From Cercospora beticola (Eukaryota; Ascomycota; Dothideomycetes; Mycosphaerellales; Mycosphaerellaceae): 64,000 bases of DNA. Positions within the stretch are counted from its first letter, which is position 1. The number at the start of each line of letters is the position of its first letter. Shown piece by piece: positions 22,017-32,004 of this stretch. Both the position numbers and the translations under genes were made by a program. Location of the stretch: NCBI RefSeq assembly GCF_033473495.1, contig NC_088939.1, forward strand, positions 3,286,001 through 3,350,000, in the 5' to 3' direction. The notes beneath the pieces were generated by a model. It was not told the DNA's origin. It searched no databases and saw only the letters and a program-made list of their open reading frames with translations.

Positions 22017-25000
22017 CTTCTACTTAGGCTAGATAGTCTTCTACCTATATTCCTATATTTAAATCTATCTCTAAATTATAATAAGTTATTAGGTACTATA
22101 GTTATATAGTTAGAGCTATATACCTAATCTATCTTAGTTTAACTCCTTAGCCTAGTATCTACGAATCCTTCTTCTAGTATATACTATAAGAGGGATAGCT
22201 TCGTTTTTGCTTCTCTACTAGGCTTTTTCCTTTTAGACTATATATAGATTCCTAGATCCTAATTACTTATTAAGTATAGCAAGCTACTTCTTCTATAGTA
22301 TAACTCCTAGGCTTAGTATTATAGGTTCCGTAGTATCTCTAATACTAGGGAGCCTATCTTTTGCTAATCCTAGGTCTAGAGTTTAATCTATAGTTAGAGC
22401 TAGAATCTTTTACCCTTTTCTATATAAGCTAGAGTTGTCTTATAAACTCCTAAAACTATAGCCTATTCTTTAGTTTAGTTAGGCTATTAGCAACTATCTC
22501 TTTTATTAGAATATATTCTACTATAATCTTCCTTTACTACTAGAGATATCTAATATAGTTATATATAATATTAATATATTTAGATCTCTTATAGATATAT
22601 ATATCTTTAATAAGAGTTAAAGCTACCTAGTTATCCTCTATAATTTATACTAGCTTTAGCTCTCTTACTATATTAGGATAGGCTTTAATAGTTAGCTAGA
22701 ATAGGTATTCTCCTACTAGCTCTATATAGTCTATCTCTCTTAAGAGTACTACTAAGAATTAAGACTACTTTATATATATATTTATAGCTATATACTTAGC
22801 TTCTATTATTAATATTATAATAGACTTCTACTTTCTACTTATCTAGGAAACTAGAGCTCTATAGAGGAAGAAGATACTTCTAAGGATTAAGACTCTATCT
22901 ACCTTATCTATTATATAGTTAGAGTCTAAGTATCCTATTAGACTTCCTTTATTCCTTCTAAATATTAATTCTAAGTCTTAGGATAACCTTAGATACCTTA
23001 CTAGTTTCTTTAGAGCTTATAAGTATCTCTTAGCTAGGTTAGAAATATATAAGCTTAGCCTACTAAGAGAGAAAGTAATATCTAGTCTTATTATAACTAT
23101 AGGCTATATCTAGGTACTAGTTTAGCTCTAGTACTCTATCTTGTTCCCTCTCTTATTATATAAGCCTATTAGTTTTAGGCTATTATAACTATCTATTAGT
23201 AAGAGAGTTAGGTTAGCTATTTCCTTAGTTATTCCTAGCTTTATAAGGTTCTCCTAGATAAAGTATTCTTAATTAAGCTTTAAAGTTCTAGCTTATCTAT
23301 CTCTTATTAACCTTATCCTAAGGATTTTCTCTAGTTCTCTAAGATCTTTAATCTTAAATACCTTACCTAGCTATTTCTTAAACTAAAGTATATCTTCTAG
23401 CTTTAGTACTATAATTAGAATATTATCTATATAGGTTAGGATTAGAATATTTCTTTCCTAGTAGATAAGAAGGTATAGGTCTACTTCTAATTATATAAAC
23501 CTAATCTATTTTAACTTTAAGATATAGAGTTTGTTCTAGTCTCTTACTACTTGCTTTAGTCTATATAAGCTTCTTAGGATTTATAGGACTATATTAGGTA
23601 GAATCTTAACTCCTAGTAGTAGAATTATAAAGATTTCTTCTTAAAGTTTGCTCTTAGTAAATATATTATTTATATCTACTTAGTAGAGTTCTAGATCCTT
23701 CTTATAAACTATAGCTATAAATATCCTTAAGGTATTATACCTAACTATTAGTATAAAGGTCTTCTAGAAATTAACTCTAAACTTCTAAAAGAAACCTCTT
23801 ATAACTAGTCTTACTTTAAACTTCTTAATAGCTCTACTAATTAATCTCTTTATATTAAATACCTACTTAGATATAATAAGGTTTGCTCCTTTAGGTAGAA
23901 TAACCTTTATCTAGGTATTATTACTTCTTAATATAGTTAGTTCCTTTTAGACTATATCCTTCTATATATATCTCTATTTAAAGTCCTAAATTATCTCTTT
24001 ATAGGACTTTAGAATAGATACCTCTTATCTCTATATAGAGACTTAAGGAGCAATTACTATAAATATAGACTCCTAAACCTCTAATAGAGCTTCCTAAATC
24101 TATTCCTATTCTTAGCTTTAGACTTAGCTTAGGAATGCCTTATAATACTTAGTACTAGGCTCCTTCTTCTATCTATATTCTCTCTATTTCTTCTAAAGTA
24201 CTTATCTTATTACTATACTATAAGCTTTTAGCTCTAGGCCTAATCCTTTATCTAAAATAGATCTCCTTCTCTTTTAGCTATAGGTTTAGTCTTAGTTCCT
24301 TTCCTAATTCCTATTTCCTTATAGGTCCTACTATATAATATTTAATCCTTTTACTTTAAAATATAGTCTCCTACTAGTACTAGGACTCGCTTATCTATTA
24401 ACTTCCTAGCTTAGCTTAGGTAGTTTAGTAGTTCTACTTTTCTCCTACTAGAGTTATAGTTCTCTAGAGTTTTCTTCTTCTAGATCCTCTATTCTCTAGT
24501 ACTCCTTCTTATTCTTTAGTAGAGATAGTAACTATATAAAGAGTATTTAGCTAGGACCTATAGATTTAGTTACTATAGCTATAGATATAGTAGCTATAGA
24601 AAGTATAACTGCTATTAGCTTCTTTAGAGGTCTACTAACTAGGTTTCTAATAGGTATACTACTTACTTAATTAAGCTTAGGAATATTTAGCTCTATATCT
24701 CCTCCTTTCTTATACTTAAACTAAGTAGTAGTATTATAAGCTTTAATAGCTCTTATATTAGGCTCCTAGAAGAGCTATATTTTAGTAGTATTAGGAATAT
24801 ATCTAATAAATACGGTATCTTTGCCTCTATTTATTAGTTTATCTAATCTTATCTCTACTAGCTAGGACTTAGGATCTATATAGACTACTACTTTATAACT
24901 CTAAACTCTAAAGTATAATACTAAGAGTTAAATATCTAAAAAGGCTTCCTTAGGTAATACTTTAAATCTATTAATTTCTAGACTATTAGGAAGGGAATTT

Positions 25001-27689
25001 CTAATAACTATATAGGCTACTAAGGCTTCTAGCTAGAATTTAATAGGTATATAGGCATCTTCTAGTATTACTCTTATATAGTCTTTAGAGGTTTAGATTA
25101 ACCTCTTAACTACTCTATTCTAGATAGAGTTATATACTTTAGTTATATAGAAGGAAATTCTATATTCCTTCTCCTACTACTTTAGTATAGTAAGAAGCTC
25201 TCTTGCTCTATTACTCCTTATAATCTAGAGGGGATTTCCCGATTATAGCTTAGCTTTTACCTTCTAGTCTCTAAGGATACTTAGTATATCTTCTCTAGAC
25301 TTTATTAGGAAAGTCTATTTCTTTCTTAAGAAGTTATTAATAATCTTAAGCTACTATTTATATCCTAATTTTAAGATAGGCAAAGAACTATAGATATTAA
25401 TAGAAACTAGAGATAACCTTTAGAGTTTCCTTTTAGTTTCTTTCTCTCTATATTTCTTTATCTTTACTAAGGAATATACTCTATAAGGTTAGTATTCCTT
25501 TAGAATAGGAATCTAAGCCTTTAAGTTAGATACCTTATATAGGTTTCTAAGAAGACTCTCTCTAAAATATATAAGTCTCCTATACTAAAGCTCCTACTAT
25601 TCTTAGGTCTTTTCTTAGGCTTTAAAGGTATAGGCTTTATTCTCTTATTTTTAATTAAAGTATAATATTATAAGCTTCTATAATATATTATTAATCTCCT
25701 TAATAAATAGTACTCCTTCTAATAGTTTTATCTAGATAACTAGTTTCCTAGATAATAAAATAAGTATAAATTTTAGTAGTTAAATACTATACTACTAGCT
25801 AAATTAGCTCTAAGAAACAAGATTTACTCCTAGACTAGGTATAAAGAGAATATTCTTAAGAATAATCTATTTTCCTCTTTTCCTATCTATTACTATATTT
25901 CCTATATATATAGCTATTAGATAGCTACCTCTAACCTTAATCTACTTTTTTCTCTAAAGAAGTTTTAGTTCTCTAAAAAGTAATTCTTAGTTAGTTATAT
26001 ATAATAAAGTATAGGAGTTAAGTAGCTATCTTAATAGTATATACTTGCCTTTTACTTCTATAGTTAAGTACGTAACTTTATTAATATTATTATCCTCTAA
26101 TAGAGATTAAGATACTTTAGATACTATAGAAGGCTCTATATCTTCTTAGGTAGTATATACCTTCTTAGAAAACTTCCTTAAGGTTTATCTCTTCTTAAAA
26201 GATTAGACTTTTAAGTTAAGTTTCTTTACTATTTCTTTTAATACTTCTCTATCTAGTAAAGATCTTCTTCTAAATATACTCTCTCTAGGTAGTATTCTTC
26301 TCTTCTCTACTCTACTAGCCTATTTTAAGTTAATAGTTCTCTTAGCTTTATTAAAGTATAGATACTTAGTAATACCTCTAAAATACTCCTTCTTATAGAG
26401 ATAGTATTTTAGCTTTATACTTTAGATCTCTCTTCCTTTAGTAAATATTACTATTTCTTATAACTAGTATCTATACTATATTAACTCCTCTACTTTAAGG
26501 AGTTAGAGGATTTCTTTAGAGTCTAAGTTCTTCTAAGCTTAGATAGTCTACCTTATACTCTTATACTTAGCTAGAAGTATAAAGAGTAGATACTTAATCC
26601 TTATATTAGGAGTCTTATAGTATAACTCCCTCTAGTTAATCTCTATAATCCTCCTTCTAAGATTACTAAAGTAGACCTATAATTTCCTAATTATATCCTC
26701 TAGTTCTATTTTAAAGATTATAAATTCTTAGATAATAGCTATTATATATACCTATTAGACTTTACTATATTTCCTATATAGCTTTATCTAGATATTATAT
26801 ACTCTTATCTTATCTATTACCTTATCTTAGTTATCTATATAAAGACTTTCTATTAGGATATAGATTGCCTTTATATTATCCTTCTGCTATTTTAGACTAA
26901 ACTCTAAAAATATAGTACCTTTCTCTTTACTTAATAAAGCTTTAGATACTTTAGATTTAGCTAGAGTAGGTACTAATAATCTCTTTAAGTCTAAGATTAT
27001 CTAGAAGATTTCTTTTTCTCTAAGTATATTCTCCTATAGCTTAAACTATAGTCTCTAGTTCTCTCTTATTAGGATTAGTATTCTCCTTCTATCTAATTTA
27101 CTTATTAAATCTATTTCTATAAAATTAAATAAATAAATCTAAACTCTAGAAATATAAGCTCTTTTAATCTAATTAGTAGCTTCTAGATTTCTGCCTTCTC
27201 TAGTTACTAAGACTCTTCTCTTTTAGCTAAAGTATCTAAGAACTCTTCTCTCTTATAGGAGTTAGTTAGGTTCTTAGGTAGAGAACCTCTAAAAGATCTA
27301 CTTTCTTAGAAGAGTACTACTAGCTAGTTCTAAGGTATTAGTAGTACTTAGTACTTAGGCCTAGTCTTATCTACTTAGGTACTATAGTCTAAGGCTAATC
27401 CTTTCCTCTTTATACTCCTTTAGTATACCTCTCTTTTAAAGTAGAGTATACTTTACTAGACTTTTCTCTATCTTATCTACTCTTTAGAGACTTCTAGCTT
27501 ATAACTAGGATCTTCTAAAGCTTTAAAGTAGTATAGATAGGATATACTTCTAGTCTCTCTTATACTCTTTTTCTACTTCTCTATCTAGTTAATACTATAG
27601 GTTCTATAAGAGGTAATACGTATTACTTTAAGAATAAGAAGGCTAGCTCTTTCTACTTAGAGCCTCTCTATAAACTCGAGCTTATAACC

Positions 27690-27919
27690 TATCGAATTAT
27701 ATTCTCGTAGGTACTCGTCGGATAGGTATAATATAGTAGAAGTAGAGATAATAAGTAGGAACTAACCGAGTTAATTATATTAGTTAGTTATAGGTTATAT
27801 CTTACTTCTAAGATAGGTATTAGCTAGGTTATATAACCTAGTATTATATAATCTATATTACCTAATTCTAATCTCTAAAGTATCTCTTAGAATATCTAAC
27901 TAGACTATACTTTCTAATA
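27690..27919. repeat. LTR of the inner copia (right; 5' LTR in element orientation)
   Basis: Same 230-bp sequence as 21787-22016, followed directly by the ATAAA target duplication. The few differences between LTRs are of the C-to-T or G-to-A type where I compared them (for example gaactaacta against gaactaaccg). Confidence 0.92.
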
Positions 27920-28046
27920 ATAAATACTCTTATTTCGTAGTATCTCTATCGAAATTAAGTTAGCTACTAGTCTAGGTATATAAAGAACTTATATTAAACG
28001 CTTCTTACCTATAATATAGAAATCTAGCTTAACGATACTATAGCGA

Positions 28047-28204
28047 TATAAGAGCGGAGTTACGTAGGTAGTTACGTAATACCTAGGTTATATAGTAATA
28101 TACTAAAGATTTATAACCTAGAGCTATCTATACTTACTAAGCTCGGATATTATACCTTTTAGCTAAGAGGTAACGAAATAAAGCTCTAGGATTTCGCTAT
28201 TATA
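28047..28204. mobile_element. Short TIR element (MITE-like), copy B
   Basis: 158 bp, same orientation as copies A and C, with TATAAGAGCG and CGCTATTATA ends. More RIP-type changes than copy A (gagtt for gggtt, aatacc for aatgcc). Confidence 0.78.
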
Positions 28205-28627
28205 AGAATATCCGAGCTTAATAGTTCTAATAGTTCGGCCGAAGTCGGTAGCTCGGTATATCCGAAGTCTTTAGTTCGATCCTTACTTAGAGCTAAAAAG
28301 TAGAGTTAAAATTACGTCGGTATACGTACTAAGGCTAAATACCTTAGTACTAGGCAACGTTTATAGATTTGCCTTATTACGTACTCGTATTACGTAACTA
28401 GGTTCTATACGCGTACGACCTATATACTTCTATAGTCCCTTACCTATCGCTTTAGAGTTAATATAACTTAGTAAGTACTCTTAGTTACGTAATATGCCGT
28501 ATAGCCTCTAAGTACGTAATCCGGAGCGGGCTTAGCGCAGGGAGTTACGTAATATACGGCGGCCTCTAAGTATATAACTCGGCTAAGGCTTAGCGCCGAA
28601 GCGTCGCCTTCTAAGAGAAGAGATAGT

Positions 28628-28785
28628 TATAAGAGCAGAGTTATATAGGTAGTTACGTAATACCTAGGTTACGTAGTAATATACTAAAGATTTATAACCT
28701 AGAGCTATCTATACTTACTAAGCTTAGATATTATACTTTTTAGCTAAAAGGTAACGAAATAAAGCTCTAGGATTTCGCTATTATA
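28628..28785. mobile_element. Short TIR element (MITE-like), copy C
   Basis: 158 bp, closely similar to B. Its start reads tataagagcagag, which is more mutated than A. It lies 423 bp after copy B in the same orientation. Confidence 0.78.
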
Positions 28786-28960
28786 GCTATTATATTAAAC
28801 GATAACTCGAGTCGGCCTCTGCGGCTCGCTATTATTAGTTACCTCTACGGCGATACCTACCTCTATAGTAGCAGCGATACTATCGCAGATTACTATAAAC
28901 TAGTATAGTAGTAAACTACTAAATTAGGTTAACGCGCTATATAGCGCGACGGCTTATAAC

Positions 28961-29099
28961 TATACGAGAGATAGTAACTACAATGTTAATTAATTAAGGA
29001 ACGAACTACGGAGGTGCTAGAAACTATATAGAAGTACTCGCTCGAGTGAATGCCAAGAGTGAACGGACGACTGCCTGAGGCATACCCCATGCATCAAGT
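28961..29099. repeat. Right copy of the 139-bp host direct repeat, partly RIP-mutated
   Basis: Contains the amidase stop codon and last codons (29017-29099). It differs from the left copy at seven sites, all C-to-T at CpA or G-to-A at TpG, and all between 28961 and 29026. The 73 bases furthest from the transposon are unchanged. Confidence 0.95.
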
Positions 29100-31124
29100 A
29101 ATACCTCTCCAGATCATATCCAAACGCAATCAAATTGTCTTCCTCGCACCACTCAGCCATTCCCATCAACCCAATCGGGATTTTCCCATCGGGATCATTC
29201 TCATATCCTACCGGGGCCGTAATAGCCGGGCAACCCGTGAAATTGGCAAGCCAAACATACTCCATATTCCGAAGTTGTTTGTTAGCGTCGGTCACGCCGT
29301 AAGCTAGCTCTCCGGCGCCGATTCTCCAGCCGGCGTTCGGGGTTGTTGGTGTGACGATAATGAGACCGGGGTGTTTTTCGTAGAGGTGAGAGAGGTGTTG
29401 CATGAGGAGGTTTCGGAGGCGCTGTGCTTGGAGAAAATCAACGCCAGTCGTTTTGCGGGCTACACCGAGGAGGACTTTATTGGCGGGGGTTAGTTTGGGT
29501 TGGTCGGCCTGGAGGACGCCGGTGGCGAGTTCGGAGAGGATGGACATGGCGTGAGCGAGTTGGCCTTCGCCGGTGTAGGGGATTGTGATGTCGACGAGTG
29601 AGTACCCTTGTTTGGAGACTAGGTGATCGATTGTTGCTTGACACGCGGACTTGACGTTAGCATCCGCCCTTTCGAACCATGGCTTGTAGATGCCTAGGAC
29701 TTTGTTTCTGCTAGACTCAGGCTTTACTGGTCCTGGTGCTTGAAAGAGTGCGGCGTCGTTGTCGAGCGCGTCAGGCTGCGCCATGATGCGGTATCCCAGC
29801 TCAAGGTCAATCATATTGCCCGCCAAAGGTCCCGACACGCCGTTGCTCTTCGCGAGATTGGTGGTAGGCCGGCCTGAAATTCTTCCTTGAGACGGCTTCA
29901 AGCCATACAGGCCTACAGAGAAACAGTCAGCAGTCCGCCTCAGATCGTGAAGCACTATCTCCACGAGGAGATCGAAATGCTCACCACAATAATTGCTAGG
30001 TAGTCGAATACTGCCACCGCCATCATTGCCCTCGCAGAGAGGTGTCAAACCAGCAGCGACACTGTAAGCACTACCTCCAGAGCTCCCACCGCAGTAGATT
30101 TTCTCATTGTTGGGGTTCAATGGTGTTCCGAAGTTAGGATTATTGTTGGTCGTGTCGGCACCCAACTCGTGCATGTTTGTCTTCCCGACTATGATCGCCC
30201 CAGCATCGAGCCACTTCTGCATGCAGTAGCTAGTCGCATCGTCCTTGCGTGTATAGTCGATCTTGGAGCCAAAGCACTTGTTGTAGCCACTGCACTCATC
30301 TTAGCCGGATCAGTTACCCCGAGACAATGCAAAGCCATACCTGAGATCCATCTCGTCTTTGATCGCCACAGGAACGCCATCGAGCACGCTCAAGAACGTC
30401 CCTTCCGCATATCGTTTGGTACTTTCCTCGGCAGCCTTGAGCACCAAATCCTCTCTCACCTGTATGTACGCAGTCGCATGCTTATGTGGCGTCTTCACAT
30501 CGCGTTTGATGAGCGGCAGTAGAGCCTTCGCAACCGCAGTAGGCGTGAGCTTTCCAGAAACATAAGCTTCATGATAATCCAGCGCACTCCAATGGACTTT
30601 CTTCGCCGGTTGGCGAGCAGCCCAGTCTTCCTGTGACAAAGCCTTCAGGTACTCTCCTTGGTCAGCCAGGTTGGCAGCAGCACCAGCAGCACTGCTCTTG
30701 ATCACCAAGGGCTCATATCGTGGTTCAAAACCCTCTAGCTCAGGCCGATCACGTAGGGCAGCGAATCCGGCATTGTTCCACAACAACTGCTGCAAAGCAC
30801 CCAATTTGGAAATCCTACGGGCACACTCAGGTGGTCAGCAGAGGCCCAAAAAAAAAAACATGAAGCAATGGTAGTAGCGATTTGCGACAGCCGCGACAAG
30901 TATTTCAAAAATATGTCATTTGCCGATGCGGTACCGGAGAGGAAGCGACGTCAAATTAATAAAAGGACTCTCTCTCATCAGACGTACAATATAGCACCAA
31001 AGTACAGCGGTAGACCCTTGACGACAGGATTCGCTGGCTCCGGAGGCTCGCGCCAAGGAGCACGCGTTTCATGCGGCTGTGGTTTGTTGATGTAGATGAT
31101 CCCTTGCGGCGCGGAGGAGGACAT
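29017..31124 (-). CDS. Amidase-signature hydrolase, four exons
   Basis: Exons 30988-31124, 30341-30814, 29985-30289 and 29017-29912 give 603 residues. Introns are 173 bp (GTACGT, branch TGCTGAC, CGTAG), 51 bp (GTATGG, TAACTGAT, TGCAG) and 72 bp (GTGAGC, TGCTGAC, TGTAG). An upstream ATG at 31145 is possible; 31124 has the better -3 base. The amidase-signature triad is visible: Lys in VAIKDEMD, the cis-Ser in YCGGSSGGSAYSVAAG, and the nucleophile Ser in GNDGGGSIRLPS. The enzyme should hydrolyse amide bonds; the substrate is unknown. The last 27 codons and stop lie inside the 139-bp repeat beside the transposon nest. A RIP change at 29026 turns a Cys codon (left copy) into Tyr three residues from the C-terminus. 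Otherwise the gene looks intact. Confidence 0.88.
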
Positions 31125-32004
31125 GTCGTCGAGCTTGCGTTGCATGTATCATTATGCAGGTTCGAGGCAGGTGCAGTGTGTGTCAGGGCTGATCATTGTA
31201 TCATGGCGGCCGGGGGCTGGGCGATGCGACGGAAGTGGCGCGCTTCCCACGGCCTTCCTTCCTTCTCCTGGGAGCGCCCTAGGATGGAAAGATAGGATGA
31301 GGCGTCACGGATACGCAAATGACAAACGCGAGCTGATTCAATTGCGCATCCAAGCAACATGTGCATTGCGCTCTCTATTGAACTAACTCGCGCCAGAGTG
31401 TCGTTGTCTATTGCCAACCAATCTACCAATTCTTTCCCCATGTCCGCCCATAACTTGCGCTGAACAACTTTTGAAGTGAATCCTTTTTTGCCGTCGAACA
31501 TTGCCATCGTGCAACCATGAAAGCAAAGTAATAACAAAAACGTGCGAACATTGTACTTTTGCAGTACACTTCTCTCTCTGTCCCTCCATCGAAAACCGAA
31601 CGCGGCCAATTGCTCAAAATAAAAGGGGGGGGGGGTATCATAGCAAGATGTGACTTGCGAAGCCAGGTATCTCTCCCGAAATAACCGCTGTCCCGGGGAG
31701 AATCATCCCAAATGCTCCTGAACGCCTTGCTGAAACGATACTCTGTATGCCAACATGAAAAGAAACGTGAAAGGGTGTGTATATGTGTGCACCCGAAACC
31801 CCACACAGACAAACGCCGCCGCCGATCAGACCCTGGGTGCCAAAGGTATAGCATAGCTGCAGCTGTCGTGCATCCGTGCCAGGAATTATGCGTCGAATAA
31901 TGCGGGATGTTTTTCAGTGGGCGGTGAAAGATGCAGTGTGGAGTCCGCGCCGATACCGCAAGCGAGCCGCGGAGCTAAGCCGCTTATTGTGCAGTGCGTG
32001 ACTC
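31125..32004. other. Intergenic region
   Basis: About 0.9 kb between two minus-strand genes. It contains an 11-base G run near 31625-31635 and presumably the amidase promoter and the 3' end of the Sfp1-like gene. No gene is recognised. Confidence 0.5.

Larger units (their letters stand above)
21787..27919 (-). mobile_element. Inner Ty1/copia LTR retrotransposon, structurally complete, RIP-dead
   Basis: 6,133 bp with two 230-bp LTRs and a 5-bp target duplication (ATAAA at 21782-21786 and 27920-27924). The minus-strand remains run in copia order. Gag lies at the high-coordinate end and integrase roughly at 25,000-25,400. A YIDNILII reverse-transcriptase box (from YVDDILI) is near 23420-23445, and an RNase H signature (IEDN*VALTLIKD, then RSKYINIIY) is near 22560-22620. 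The LTRs begin TA and end TA where TG...CA is expected, consistent with RIP. Confidence 0.9.
12126..28960. mobile_element. Nested, RIP-mutated transposable-element block (about 16.8 kb)
   Basis: Base composition shifts sharply to AT. CpA and TpG dinucleotides nearly vanish while TpA dominates, and no long open frames remain. Conserved codons for Trp and Gln appear as TAG or TAA. This is the RIP signature known from Pezizomycotina. Reading through the mutations reveals at least two copia elements, two LINE insertions and three small TIR elements, listed separately. The first roughly 110 bases (12126-12235) are not visibly RIP-mutated and match nothing else in the window. Confidence 0.95.
27925..28960 (-). 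mobile_element. Outer copia relic, part 3 (gag end) with two TIR-element insertions
   Basis: AT-rich sequence keeping CpG like the other outer copia parts. No LTR matching the left end at 12126-12240 is present, so the outer element appears truncated or rearranged. A TIR-like trace remains: tataagccgtc at 12201-12211 is the inverted match of gacggcttata at 28948-28958. Confidence 0.55.

Noticed and set aside
31625..31635. An 11-base G run
   Set aside because: A simple homopolymer without other structure; likely neutral or a sequencing-sensitive site.
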